From CAJCBL01 sp035298965 (GTDB lineage: Bacteria; Verrucomicrobiota; Verrucomicrobiia; Opitutales; Opitutaceae): a DNA stretch of 50,044 nt. Shown piece by piece: positions 38,725 through 48,451 of the stretch. A model generated the notes under the pieces. It searched no databases. It saw nothing but the letters and a program-made list of their open reading frames with translations, and had not been told where the DNA came from. A program made the translations under genes and the position numbers. How positions within the stretch are numbered: position 1 is the first letter of the stretch; every line of letters starts with the position of its first letter. The stretch spans positions 1-50,044 of the forward strand of contig DATGXO010000033.1 in assembly GCA_035298965.1 (NCBI GenBank), read 5' to 3'.

Positions 38725-41700
38725 ATGCCTTCCGGTCCTTCGCTCGTCCAAGCGCTCCTCGGGCAGCAGCTGCTGCCGGTGTTGGAATTGGACTTGGCCA
38801 ACGGCGCGATCAGCCGCGCCGGACCCGCCTTGGCTGCGCTGCTCGGGCGTACCCCGGAGTCGCTGCGCGGCATCGGCGTCGCCGAGCTCGTGTCCGAGGC
38901 GGAGCGACCGCGGGTGCGCCGAGCACTCGCGACGCGCACCGCGCAACCGTTTGCGTTTCCGCTCGGCGACACCGCGGCACCTCGGTCGTTTATCGCGACA
39001 CTGCTTTGCGATGCGCCGGAGGTCGGGCGCGGCGTGCTGTGGCTCGACGGTGCACCCGCTGCAGCCGGCCCCGATCGCGACGGAGCCGATGATATTTTCC
39101 GGCAGATCGTCTGCGAGGCGAACGAGGGCATCTGGATTCTCGATGCAGACGGGCGCACGACTTTCGTGAATGAGTGCATGGCGGCGATCCTCGGCTACGA
39201 ACTCGCGGAACTGCGCAGCCGCGAGTTCGCGGAGTTCCTCGTCCCGGAGGAGGTGGCGGACCATTTCGCGCGCCTCTCGCGGCGCCGCGAGGGTGTGGCC
39301 GAGTGCTACGAACGGCGCCTGCGGCGCAAGGATGGCTCGTTGATCTGGACGCTCGTCGCGGGCAATCCGCTGACGGATTCGCGCGGGCGTTTCCAAGGAT
39401 CCTTCGGTCTGTTCTCCGATATCACCGCCCGCAAACGCGCCGATCGCGCGCTGCAGCTCAGCGAAGAGCGCTACCGCAGTCTGTTGGCCGCGGCCACCGA
39501 CTACGTCTTCATGGTCCCGTTCATCGCCGGCCAACCCGGCGCGACCGTGCACGGCGCGGGTTGTGTGCGCGTGACCGGCTACGAACCCGCGGACTACGCA
39601 CGCGACCCGCTGCTCTGGCACCGGATGATCGCGGCCGAGGACTGGCCGGCCGTCGAGCAACACATCCGGCGGGCACAGGCCGGCGCCGTTTCCGACACGA
39701 TCGAGCACCGCCTCGTGCGGCGCGACGGCATGGTGCGGTGGGTGCGGAGCACGCTCGTGCCACGGCGCGATCCGGCCGGCGAACTCGTCGCGATCGACGG
39801 ACTCGTGACGGACATCACCGAGCGGACTACGGCGGTCCGGCAGCTGCGCGAACGCGAGGCGCTCTACCGCGCAGTGATCGAGACGTCGGCCGACGGTTTT
39901 CTGATCACCGATCTCGAAGGGCGGTTGCTCGAGGCGAACGACGCCTACGTGCGCCGCTCCGGCCACAGCCGCGAATCGCTCCTGACGATGCGCCTCTCCG
40001 ACCTCGACGCGGAAAACACTCCGGCCGAGCTCGCCGAGCATATCACCCGCATCCGGCGCGAAGGCAGCGCGCTCTTCGACACGCGGCATCGCACCAAAGA
40101 TGGCACTTTCTGGCAGGCGGAGTTGAACAGCTCGTTCTGGCCGATCGGTGACGGAAGGCTGTTCGTTTTCATCCGCGACGTCCACCTGCGCAACCGCTCG
40201 GAGGCGCTCCTGCGCGCGCGTTTCCGGCTATCGGAACTCAGCCGTCAGCAGGCGACCGATGTCCTGATGCGCGCCGCGCTCGACACCGCGGAGTTCATCA
40301 CCGGCAGCGCCACCGGTTTCTTCTTTCTCCTCGATGCGGACAACACCGGGTTCGCGGCCCAGATCTGGTCGACCAACACCCTCCGTCTGCTCAGCCAGGC
40401 CGCGAGCGCCGCAGCTCCTGCGACTGCCCAGGCGCTCTGGTGCGAGTGCCAACGGATCAGCGAGCCCACGGTCCAGAATCACCTCGCGTATCAGCCGACC
40501 GGTCTGCCGCCCGGACACCCGCCGCTCACGCGCGCCCTCACCGTCCCGGTCCGCCGCGGCGAGCGCACCATCGCCCTCGTCGGCGTGGGCAACAAGACAA
40601 CGCCCTACAACGATGACGACGTCGACACCGTGCGCGAGCTCGCCGACCTCGCGATGGACCTCGTCGAGCGGGTCCAGGCCGAGCAGTCGCTGCGGCGCAG
40701 CGAACACCAGCTGCGCCTGATCATCGACTCGGTCCCAGCGCTCATCGCCTACGTCGACTCCGAGCTGCGTTTCCGCCTGTTGAATGCGACGTTTCCGCTC
40801 TGGTTCGGGAAGAAGATCGCGCGCATCGCGCAACAACGCATCCCCGACCAGCTCGGGGCCGAGATGTGGGCCGAGCTCGAGGCGTTCTTCACCCGCGCAC
40901 TCGCAGGCGAGGTGGTGAGCTTCGACCGCGATTTCACCTTCCGCACCGCCGGCCGCCGATGGCTCCACTGTTCCCTGACACCGGATCGCGGACAGGACGG
41001 GAGCGTGCGCGGCATCGTCATCCTCGCGAGCGACCTCACCGCGCAGAAGCAGCTCGAGGAGCAACTGCTCCGCGCGCAACGGCTGGAAGTCGTCGGACGG
41101 CTGGCGAGCGGCATCGCCCACGATCTGAACAACATCCTGCAGCCCGTCCTCATGGCACCGCGCCTGCTCCGCCCCGCGATCCGCGACCCGGAGGCGCTCG
41201 AGCTCGTCAACACCGTCGAGGGCAGCGTCCGCCGCGGGGCCGAGATCATCAAACAGCTGCTCGCGTTCGGCCGCGGCAGCAACGTCCGCCGAGTGCCGCT
41301 CCGCCTCGACACCCTGCTCGTCGAGCTCACCCGCATCCTGCATGAGACGTTGCCCAAAAACATCGTGCTCCACTGCGATCTCCCCGTGCACACCGCGCCC
41401 GTGCACGCCGATGCCACCCAGCTGCACCAGGTGCTCATGAACCTCTGCGTGAACGCCCGCGATGCGATGCGCGGCGGCGGCACTCTCACACTGCGCCTCG
41501 CCGCGACGGAGTTCTCCGAGCCGCCCGCGGGCGGCATCCCGGTCGGCCGCGCCGGCCGGTTCCAGGTGATCACCGTCTCGGATACGGGATCGGGGATTCC
41601 GCGCGAGAACCTGCCGCGGCTCTTCGACCCGTTCTTCACTACCAAGGATGTCGGCGAAGGCACCGGCCTCGGGTTGGCGACGGTACTGGGCATCGTCCGC

Positions 41701-42207
41701 AGCCACGATGGCTTCCTCCGGGTCGACAGCACAGTCGGCACCGGGAGCCGCTTCGAGGTCTTCCTGCCGGAAACGGCCGGAGAGCCCGCGCCCGCGCTCG
41801 CGTCCAACGCGCATCTCCAGCACCGCGCGCCGCGCGAGGGGCGGCATCGCCACATCCTCGTCGTCGACGACGAGGCGCCCGTGCGCGATCTCATCCGCCG
41901 CACGCTCACACAGCAGGGCTACCGAGTGAGCGAGGCCGCCAACGGCGCGGAGGCGCTCGTCGTCCTCGCACGCGACGAACAGGGGGTGGATCTCATCGTC
42001 ACCGATCTGCTCATGCCCGTGATGGATGGCGCGAGTCTCATCCACGAATTGCACCGCCACAGCCCATCGCTGCCGCTCATCGCGATCAGCGGGAACCGCA
42101 GCGACCGCCCCGCCGTCGCCGCGGCGCGCACCGCCGTGCGCGCGGTGCTGGCGAAACCTTTCGATGCCGTCACGTTGCTCGCCGCGATCGACGAGGCGCT
42201 CACCTGA
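38725..42207 (+). CDS. Multi-PAS hybrid sensor histidine kinase
   Basis: A 1160-residue cytoplasmic hybrid kinase. Order: a short N-terminal PAS-like region (10-105), PAS ('ANEGIWILDADGRTTFVNECMAAILGY', about 125-240), a second PAS/PAC (about 245-375), a third ('IETSADGFLITDLEGRLLEANDAYVRRSGH', about 380-500), a GAF domain (about 515-660), a fourth PAS ('IIDSVPALIAYVDSELRFRLLNATFPLWFG', about 665-785), HisKA with 'GIAHDLNNIL', HATPase ('NLCVNARDAM', 'VSDTGSGIP', 'FFTTKDVGEGTGLGLATVLGIV') and a C-terminal receiver ('ILVVDDEAPV', 'LIVTDLLMPVMDG'). No membrane helix is seen. The LuxR-type regulator 50 bases downstream is the likely partner. Confidence 0.9.
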   Translation: MPSGPSLVQALLGQQLLPVLELDLANGAISRAGPALAALLGRTPESLRGIGVAELVSEAERPRVRRALATRTAQPFAFPLGDTAAPRSFIATLLCDAPEVGRGVLWLDGAPAAAGPDRDGADDIFRQIVCEANEGIWILDADGRTTFVNECMAAILGYELAELRSREFAEFLVPEEVADHFARLSRRREGVAECYERRLRRKDGSLIWTLVAGNPLTDSRGRFQGSFGLFSDITARKRADRALQLSEERYRSLLAAATDYVFMVPFIAGQPGATVHGAGCVRVTGYEPADYARDPLLWHRMIAAEDWPAVEQHIRRAQAGAVSDTIEHRLVRRDGMVRWVRSTLVPRRDPAGELVAIDGLVTDITERTTAVRQLREREALYRAVIETSADGFLITDLEGRLLEANDAYVRRSGHSRESLLTMRLSDLDAENTPAELAEHITRIRREGSALFDTRHRTKDGTFWQAELNSSFWPIGDGRLFVFIRDVHLRNRSEALLRARFRLSELSRQQATDVLMRAALDTAEFITGSATGFFFLLDADNTGFAAQIWSTNTLRLLSQAASAAAPATAQALWCECQRISEPTVQNHLAYQPTGLPPGHPPLTRALTVPVRRGERTIALVGVGNKTTPYNDDDVDTVRELADLAMDLVERVQAEQSLRRSEHQLRLIIDSVPALIAYVDSELRFRLLNATFPLWFGKKIARIAQQRIPDQLGAEMWAELEAFFTRALAGEVVSFDRDFTFRTAGRRWLHCSLTPDRGQDGSVRGIVILASDLTAQKQLEEQLLRAQRLEVVGRLASGIAHDLNNILQPVLMAPRLLRPAIRDPEALELVNTVEGSVRRGAEIIKQLLAFGRGSNVRRVPLRLDTLLVELTRILHETLPKNIVLHCDLPVHTAPVHADATQLHQVLMNLCVNARDAMRGGGTLTLRLAATEFSEPPAGGIPVGRAGRFQVITVSDTGSGIPRENLPRLFDPFFTTKDVGEGTGLGLATVLGIVRSHDGFLRVDSTVGTGSRFEVFLPETAGEPAPALASNAHLQHRAPREGRHRHILVVDDEAPVRDLIRRTLTQQGYRVSEAANGAEALVVLARDEQGVDLIVTDLLMPVMDGASLIHELHRHSPSLPLIAISGNRSDRPAVAAARTAVRAVLAKPFDAVTLLAAIDEALT

Positions 42208-42259
42208 ACGTGCTCCCCGCGCTTGCGCCATGCTGCCCGCCCCTTACCAATCGCCCGCG

Positions 42260-42943
42260 ATGCCTGCAGTTTCCCCCACGGAAAACGCGGTCCGCGAGCC
42301 GACGCGGCTGCTTCTCGTCGACGATCACCGCATCCTGCGCGATGGGCTGCGGTCGCTGCTGGCACGTTATCCGGAGTTTTCCGTCATCGGCGAAGCGGGC
42401 GATGGCGCCTCCGCTCTCCGCGCGGTGCGATCGCAGCCGCCGGACATCGTCATCCTCGATGTGCACCTGCCCGACATGAACGGCATCGAGATCGCGCGCC
42501 GTATCCTCGCCGTGTTTTCGGAAGTGAAAGTCGTCGTGCTCTCCTCCGACCACACCCATGCCTCGGTGCATGAGGCGCTGCTGGCGGGAGTCTCCGGTTA
42601 CGTGCTCAAGGACAACGCGACCGACGAACTCATCCGCGCGCTCCGCATGGTCGTCGCCGGCCAGCTCTACCTCTGCCCCGAGGTGAGCACCGACATCGTC
42701 GCGAGCTACCGCCGCGGACAACTGCCCAACATCGCGCCGCCCCAACCGCTCCTCTCCGAACGCGAACTGCAGGTGCTCAAACTTCTCGCCGACGGACTCC
42801 GCACGAAGGAAATCGCCGATCGTCTCGGCGTGGGCGCGAAAACGGTCGAGACGTACCGCGCGCGGTTGATGGAGAAACTCCAGCTTTCCTCGGTCGCCGA
42901 ACTCACCCGCTACGCGATCCGCGAAGGCATCGTCGCACCGTAG
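42260..42943 (+). CDS. NarL/LuxR-type response regulator
   Basis: A 227-residue regulator with a receiver domain ('LLLVDDHRILRDGLRSLL', Asp in 'IVILDVHLPDMNG', Lys in 'GYVLKDNATDE') and a LuxR-type helix-turn-helix ('LSERELQVLKLLADGLRTKEIADRLGVGAKTVETYRARLMEKL'). It follows the hybrid kinase by about 50 bases. ATG at 42230 would add ten residues; 42260 is preferred as it begins closer to the receiver fold. It is similar in plan to the regulator at 5145 but belongs to a different kinase. Confidence 0.9.
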   Translation: MPAVSPTENAVREPTRLLLVDDHRILRDGLRSLLARYPEFSVIGEAGDGASALRAVRSQPPDIVILDVHLPDMNGIEIARRILAVFSEVKVVVLSSDHTHASVHEALLAGVSGYVLKDNATDELIRALRMVVAGQLYLCPEVSTDIVASYRRGQLPNIAPPQPLLSERELQVLKLLADGLRTKEIADRLGVGAKTVETYRARLMEKLQLSSVAELTRYAIREGIVAP

Positions 42944-42983
42944 GTGCGCGAATCGTCTCGAATATCCGGAGCCGCGGCGGCGC

Positions 42984-43919
42984 TCACAGGCCCGCCCACG
43001 GCCGGAACAGCGCCGCGGTGCCGCCCACCGCGAGCAACGCTCCCGCAAAATAGCGCCCGCGCGGCAGCTCCTCGCCGAAGCCGAGCGCCAGCGGCGCGGT
43101 GAGTAGCGGTGCGAGCGCCACGATCGACTGCGTCACACCCGCGTGCAGCTGCGGCTGGCTCAGCGCCCATTGCAGGCACGTGACGCCTAGCACCGGCCCC
43201 GTGAGAGCGTTACCCACCACCCATGGCATCGCCGCGCGCAGCGCCGTTGCAGGCGGAAAATCTCGCGGCCGGACCGGCTCCCGCGTCGCGCCCCTATGCG
43301 AACCCACCGACCGTGCATACGCGAGCGCCACCATTGCGACGAGCAGGCCGGCGAGAACGCGTTCGAACGTGACCGTGCCCGGATCGGCGTCCGCGCCGGT
43401 TGCTCGCAACACCGCAAACGCCTTCCGGCTGAGCACCTGCCCCGCACCCTGCCCCACCGCCGACAGCCCCGCCAGCAGCACGCCGAGCAGAAGCTCCCCC
43501 CGCCCGAACCGCGGGAAATTCTGCGGGGCCACGCCGATCACCACGCCTGCCAGAATCACCGCGATGCAAGCGAGCCGCGGCCCGGTAGGCACCGCGTCGA
43601 GCCACGTCCATTCGAGGAGAAGCGCCACCACCGCCGAGCCGCACTGGACCACCAGCGTCGCGAGATTCGCGCCCGCGCGAGGCAGGGCCTGGAACATCAG
43701 CAGTCCGCCAAGCCCGAAGCCACACAACCCGCTCGCGAAGAACCAGCCAGAGCCGCCGCCGAAGCCGTGTCCGAAGAAGTATGACCACGCACCGAGCAGA
43801 ACCGTCGCGAGCAGCAGGCGGAGGCAGTTCGCCGGCACGGCCCCGAGCAGCGACGCCGCGCGCCGGGCGAAGACCGCAGTGGCGGCGAAAAAACCGGTGG
43901 TGAGGAGCGCGGCGAGCAC
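42984..43919 (-). CDS. EamA-family (DMT) transporter
   Basis: A 311-residue membrane protein with about ten hydrophobic helices in two EamA repeats, ending 'GRYFAGALLAVGGTAALFRPW'. The drug/metabolite transporter family exports amino acids, nucleotides or other small metabolites; substrate unknown. The open frame extends upstream to 44054, but that extension runs through a palindromic interspersed repeat and is Arg-rich, so the true start is probably GTG at 43919, just before 'LAALLTTGFFAATAVF', the first helix. Confidence 0.82.
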   Translation of the reverse strand: MLAALLTTGFFAATAVFARRAASLLGAVPANCLRLLLATVLLGAWSYFFGHGFGGGSGWFFASGLCGFGLGGLLMFQALPRAGANLATLVVQCGSAVVALLLEWTWLDAVPTGPRLACIAVILAGVVIGVAPQNFPRFGRGELLLGVLLAGLSAVGQGAGQVLSRKAFAVLRATGADADPGTVTFERVLAGLLVAMVALAYARSVGSHRGATREPVRPRDFPPATALRAAMPWVVGNALTGPVLGVTCLQWALSQPQLHAGVTQSIVALAPLLTAPLALGFGEELPRGRYFAGALLAVGGTAALFRPWAGL

Positions 43920-43998
43920 GGGGTGCGGAGCAGTCTGCCCCGCCGATCCCGCCGAGAAAAGTCTCGAGCGCGTGCGTCGTGGTTCGCCGTGATCCGCA

Positions 43999-44072
43999 CG
44001 AAGGAATCGCTTCGCACGAGGTAGGCGAGTCGTCCCCGGCGAGCCGCAGCTCACACGGAAGGCTCGCCCTAC
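43999..44072. repeat. Palindromic interspersed repeat (REP-like)
   Basis: GGCGAGCC (44038-44045) pairs with GGCTCGCC (44061-44068), and GTAGGCGAG (44021-44029) can pair with the same right arm CTCGCCCTAC. A second small hairpin is CGAAG/CTTCG (43999-44003/44010-44014). It lies in a 260-base gap and looks like a non-coding mobile palindrome. Only one copy is seen in this window. Confidence 0.5.
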
Positions 44073-44179
44073 CCACGGACAGATTCACCTTCTGTGTGAC
44101 TTCACCGACGCCTCGTGAGGACGCAGGTCGTTTGGCCCTCGTCCCTCGGTGCTCGGCGCCCAACTGGATCGTTACGTAC

Positions 44180-45343
44180 TCAGTACACGTCGCGCAGGTA
44201 GCGACCTTCGCGCTTGAGCTGTTTCACGTATTCGGCCGCCGCCTCCGGGGCCAAGCCGCCCTGCTCCGCGGCGATGCGGTGCAGCGCGGCGTCGACATCC
44301 TTCGCCATGCGTTTCGCGTCGCCGCAGACGTAGAACGCCGCGCCACCCTGCAACCAGCGCCAGAGTTCCGGCGCCGCTTCGAGCATGCGATGTTGCACGT
44401 AGATCCGTTCCTCCTGATCGCGGCTGAAGGCGAGATCAAGATGCGCCAGCAGCCCGCCGGCGCGCCACGCCTCGAGCTCCTCGCGATAGAGGTAGTCGCT
44501 GTCGCGATGTTGATCGCCGAAGAACAACCAGTTGCGGCCGGGCGCCGCCGTCACCGCCCGCTCCTGCAGAAACGCCCGGAATGGCGCGATGCCCGCGCCC
44601 GGGCCCACCATGATAATGTCGCGCCGCGGATCCTCCGGCAGACGGAAATGGGACTCGGCGACGAAGACCATCACGGGCGTTTCGCCGAGCGCCACGCGAT
44701 CGGCGAGGAACGTGGAGCACACGCCGTGGCGGTCGCGCTGATTCGAGTGGTAGCGCACAACCGACACCGTGAGATGCACCTCGTCGGGGTGGCGTTTGGG
44801 CGACGAGGCGATCGAGTAGAGTCGCGGTGACAGCCGGCGCAGCAGGTCGACGAATTCCTGGGGCGCGAAACGCGCGCTCGGCGTCTCGTGCAGCAGATCG
44901 ACGAAGTGTCGCTCGGCGGTGTACTCCGCGAGCATCGTCGCCATCTCCGGCTCGAGCAGAGCCTCGAGGCGACGACGCTCCAGCGGCTCGCGCGCGCTCT
45001 GCGCAAACGCCTCCACGGCGCGGCGCGTCGGCCCCGCGAGCGAGAACTTCTGCTGCAACGCCTCGCGCAACGGCATCGTTTCAGTCGAACGCGGAAGCGT
45101 GACCGACTCCCATCCGGTGGCGCCGAGTCGCTCGACGATCTCCTCGACCTCCAGCGGCCGGTTGGTCGGGAAAACCCCAAGCGAGTCGCCCGCGCTGTAG
45201 GTCAGGCCGCTGCCCGCGATATCCACCACGAAGTGCCGGGTGTCCTTCTCCGAGTCGGGGGTGGACAGCTCGCGGTTCTCGATGATCCGGGTGAGCAGTG
45301 GATGGTCTTTGGTGAAGGCCGAAGCTTGGGTAGAAGCGGACAT
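44180..45343 (-). CDS. CysJ-like flavoprotein without flavodoxin domain
   Basis: A 387-residue FAD/NADPH reductase of the CysJ/CPR group. It shows 'YSAGDSLGVFPTNRP', the FAD motif 'RLYSIASSPKRHPDEVHLTV', 'GVCSTFLAD', the NADPH motif 'IMVGPGAGIAPFRAFLQER' and a C-terminal aromatic residue ('YLRDVY'), as in sulfite reductase flavoprotein. The N-terminal FMN/flavodoxin domain of CysJ is missing; the protein starts directly in the connecting domain. It would pass electrons from NADPH to a separate flavodoxin, ferredoxin or haem protein. No cysI lies nearby. ATG at 45343 was chosen after a leader with GGGCGGG. Confidence 0.87.
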   Translation of the reverse strand: MSASTQASAFTKDHPLLTRIIENRELSTPDSEKDTRHFVVDIAGSGLTYSAGDSLGVFPTNRPLEVEEIVERLGATGWESVTLPRSTETMPLREALQQKFSLAGPTRRAVEAFAQSAREPLERRRLEALLEPEMATMLAEYTAERHFVDLLHETPSARFAPQEFVDLLRRLSPRLYSIASSPKRHPDEVHLTVSVVRYHSNQRDRHGVCSTFLADRVALGETPVMVFVAESHFRLPEDPRRDIIMVGPGAGIAPFRAFLQERAVTAAPGRNWLFFGDQHRDSDYLYREELEAWRAGGLLAHLDLAFSRDQEERIYVQHRMLEAAPELWRWLQGGAAFYVCGDAKRMAKDVDAALHRIAAEQGGLAPEAAAEYVKQLKREGRYLRDVY

Positions 45344-45811
45344 GGCAAACCCGCCCGATAAGCAGCTCTTCTGTCCTCGCAACTGGTTCTTTTAGTGCGG
45401 GGCTGCATCCGGCGGGCGGAAAACAGTGCATTCCGCTGGCGCGCGGCTGTTTGCGCATGCGGAGCGCACTCCACGCGACCTTGGCGGAATTCTCCGCAGC
45501 GGCCACGCGCGGCGTCACGCGCCCCGAAAGCCGCTCCGCCCGCGGGCCGACCACACTGGTTTCGCGCGCTCTAACGCCAGAGTTCCGCCTTCAAACGAGA
45601 GAGCCCGCCCTCCTTTGCGACCTCCCCCGCTCGCGCCACACCTCGCATCCCAGCCGTGCCGCGTTTCGCGGTCCGGCCGCGTACCCTGAATCAGTACCCA
45701 GCAAACCCTCACAGACGGGCGATCCTCCGCATTCCACGGTTACCGATCCACCAACCGGCCTACCCGCCGACTGCCTCCCGACCGCTCCTCCTACATCCCC
45801 CCAAAAACAAC
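45344..45811. other. 468-bp divergent intergenic region
   Basis: Between the divergent flavoprotein and TonB-dependent receptor genes. It must hold both promoters, but I can point to no convincing -35/-10 pair, riboswitch or operator. The right part is C/A-rich, ending 'CCCCCCAAAAACAACATG'. Confidence 0.55.
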
Positions 45812-48271
45812 ATGCAAAGCCCTGACATGACCGCTGCACTCCGCCGCAAACTCCCGCGGGTCGCCGCTGCTCTGCCGTTGGCCCTGGTCGCTTCCCTGCC
45901 AGGCCAGACCGCCGACAACGCCGCGACACCGCCCGCCGCCAAGGATGACGAGGTCGTCATCCTCTCGCCGTTCACCGTGTCCGATCGCCAGACACACGGC
46001 TACCAGGCCACGAACTCGATCGGCGCGACCCGTTCCAACACGCCCATCAAGGACGTGCCGCTGAACATCCAAGTCTTCACCAAGGACCTCGCGCAGGACA
46101 TCATCGCCACCTCCCAGATCGACCTCGAACGTTACAACGCCGCCCTCGTCAACGGCGGGGCCGATGTCCACTCCACCAACGCGATTCAGCAGGCCTACAA
46201 CGGCTTCCTGTTCCGCGGCTACATCCAGAACTGGGGCATCCGCGACGGCGTGCGCGAGTACGATCCCATCGACATGCAGGGCATAGCCCGCGTCGAGCTC
46301 GTCAAAGGTCCGGCTGCCCCGCTCTACGGTCTCTCCTATCCCGGCGGCGTGATGAACACGATCACGAAGGCCGTCGACTTCAGCGACAATTTCACCGTGC
46401 TCGGCGTTTCGATCCAGAACGAAGGCGAGTACCGCGCCACGATCGATGCCAACTACACCGGCGAGATCGCCAACGGCGGCAAGTTCGGCGTGCGCGTCAA
46501 CGCCGCCCGTTCGGAGACCGAGGACCATCGCGAACACTCCTCCGGCATGTTGAAGTACACGCAGGTGAACCTCGAGTGGCAGCCGTACAAGGGCACCGAG
46601 ATCAAGTTCCTCGCCGAGGACGGTTACCGCGAGAAACCCAACGGGCTGGGCTATTTCACCCGCGGCGGCGCCAACGGTGCCGACACTCCCCTCCAGATCA
46701 TCCACCCGGAGATTCCGTGGGATTGGAATTGGGCCGACAAATACAACATGCGCACGTGCGACAGCACGATGTACCGCGGCTCGATCACCCAATCGATCGG
46801 CGAGAACTTCAGCGTGACCGCCTACGTGCAGTCCTCCCGCCGCGAGCAGATCGACAGCGAAGGCTGGGATGCCTCCGGCGGCGGCGGCAGCGGCGCCAGC
46901 TGGGATGCCGCGAGCGGCACCGGCTGGGTGACCAACGCCCTAGGCCAGGAAGTGATCCGCAAGGGTTACCACCACCGCGACTGGAGCAACAGCGTCCACG
47001 CCTACGGCGCCACCGCCGTGTACAAGCTGGAGACCGGCCCGCTCAACCACACGTTCACCGTCGGCGCCAACGTCTGGGCGGAGAAGTTCCACTCCGACAA
47101 AGGCATCGACACCGTCAACTTCATCGACTTCCCGATCGCGACCGGCATCAACACGAGCGCCGTCTCGGTCCATCCGACGAGCAACTACATCCTCGGCGTC
47201 GGCAGCCCGAACGAGAAGAACACCAACGACTACTATTTCGCCAACTGGCAGATGAAGGCGCTGGACGATCGTTTGAAGGTCAATGCCGCGATCAACCGGA
47301 CGAACATCAAAAACGTCCAGTACGGTTCCCCCGCCAACATCACCGAGGAGTCGAAGAACTCGCCGATGATCGGCGCGATGTTCGACGTCACCAAGGAGGT
47401 CTCCCTCTTCGCGGTGCACTCGACGTCGCTCTTCCCGACCACCGACAAGAACGACTTCGACGTGCAGATGCCCCCGGTCACCGGCAAGAGCTATGAAGGC
47501 GGCATCAAGGTCGAACTGCTCGGCGGCAAGATCAGCGGCACCGTCAGCATGTATCAGATCAAGCAGAGCGGCGGCTCCGTCCGCGACGAGAGCGCTGTCA
47601 ACCGGGACAAAACCGCCTGGCTCGCCAACGTCGCCGCCGGCCGCGCCGGTTCCCATGGGCTCGAAAGCAAGTACAGCTGGGCCGTGGACTCCGTCCCCTC
47701 GCTCAGCGGTTCCGGCTACACCGCGTGGGCCGACGCCACACAGGCCGAGAAGGATGCAGCCTTTGCCAGCCTCACCGACCGCAACGGCAATCGCGGCGAT
47801 CTCGTGCCCAACCCGACCGCCAACAAGTCCAAGGGCATCGAAGCCGATCTCGTCTTCCAGCCCACCCCGAACTGGCAGGCGATGCTCAGCTACGCGCACA
47901 ACACGATCGACAGCCGCCAGACCGGCCATGTGAAGGACCAGATCGCGCTGCTCACGAAGTACTCCTTCAACGAAGGCCCGGTGAACGGACTCTCCGTCGG
48001 CATGGGCCTGCAGTACGCCACCAAGGCGTTCCAGGGCACCGTGGGGACGGTCGAGCGCTACAACCCGAGCAACTTCTATCTCGAGACGTTCGCCGCCTAC
48101 AAATTCAAGGCCTGGGGCTACGATCACCGCATCCAGCTCAACGTGAAGAATCTCACCAAGGTTCCTGAATACGTCGGCTGGTACGCGAAGTCCGGCGAGA
48201 CCGTCGCCACGCACCGCTACGAGGTGCCGACCAAGATCATCTGGAATCTCGGCTACACCCTCGAGTTCTGA
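45812..48271 (+). CDS. TonB-dependent outer-membrane receptor
   Basis: An 819-residue receptor. Signal peptide to about residue 34, then a short periplasmic stretch with 'VVILSPFTVSDRQTHGYQATNSIGATRSN', the Opitutaceae-type TonB box and plug opening. The plug includes 'GFLFRGYIQNWGIRDGV', 'IARVELVKGPAAPLYG' and 'PGGVMNTITKA'. The barrel runs to a terminal 'IIWNLGYTLEF' with C-terminal Phe. Similar receptors carry siderophores, carbohydrates or cofactors; the size and FecA-like plug lean to a metal chelate, but substrate is unknown. A strong terminator follows, and the gene is monocistronic. Confidence 0.92.
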   Translation: MQSPDMTAALRRKLPRVAAALPLALVASLPGQTADNAATPPAAKDDEVVILSPFTVSDRQTHGYQATNSIGATRSNTPIKDVPLNIQVFTKDLAQDIIATSQIDLERYNAALVNGGADVHSTNAIQQAYNGFLFRGYIQNWGIRDGVREYDPIDMQGIARVELVKGPAAPLYGLSYPGGVMNTITKAVDFSDNFTVLGVSIQNEGEYRATIDANYTGEIANGGKFGVRVNAARSETEDHREHSSGMLKYTQVNLEWQPYKGTEIKFLAEDGYREKPNGLGYFTRGGANGADTPLQIIHPEIPWDWNWADKYNMRTCDSTMYRGSITQSIGENFSVTAYVQSSRREQIDSEGWDASGGGGSGASWDAASGTGWVTNALGQEVIRKGYHHRDWSNSVHAYGATAVYKLETGPLNHTFTVGANVWAEKFHSDKGIDTVNFIDFPIATGINTSAVSVHPTSNYILGVGSPNEKNTNDYYFANWQMKALDDRLKVNAAINRTNIKNVQYGSPANITEESKNSPMIGAMFDVTKEVSLFAVHSTSLFPTTDKNDFDVQMPPVTGKSYEGGIKVELLGGKISGTVSMYQIKQSGGSVRDESAVNRDKTAWLANVAAGRAGSHGLESKYSWAVDSVPSLSGSGYTAWADATQAEKDAAFASLTDRNGNRGDLVPNPTANKSKGIEADLVFQPTPNWQAMLSYAHNTIDSRQTGHVKDQIALLTKYSFNEGPVNGLSVGMGLQYATKAFQGTVGTVERYNPSNFYLETFAAYKFKAWGYDHRIQLNVKNLTKVPEYVGWYAKSGETVATHRYEVPTKIIWNLGYTLEF

Positions 48272-48302
48272 GGTCGCATCCCTGTTCTGTGGTTTAGGTA
48301 CG

Positions 48303-48333
48303 GAGGAGGGCGCGCCAGCGCCCTCCTCTTTTT
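48303..48333 (+). terminator. Rho-independent terminator of the TonB receptor gene
   Basis: GAGGAGGGCGC (48303-48313) and GCGCCCTCCTC (48318-48328) form a perfect 11-bp stem around GCCA, followed by TTTTT. This is the clearest intrinsic terminator of the window. Confidence 0.92.
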
Positions 48334-48451
48334 GTCGTGGCACCGAATCGCGGCGCTGTCTCTGCTCACGCTCGCCGATTCCCGGACCGCCGCGAATTCG
48401 CCTTCCGCAGTCCTGCCGCATTCCCGCCGGAAGAACGCACCCCGCATCCCC

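Noticed and set aside
42984..44054. Longer form of the EamA transporter starting at 44054
   Set aside because: The extra 45 residues come from an interspersed palindrome and are Arg-rich and hydrophilic; the first helix starts at 43919.
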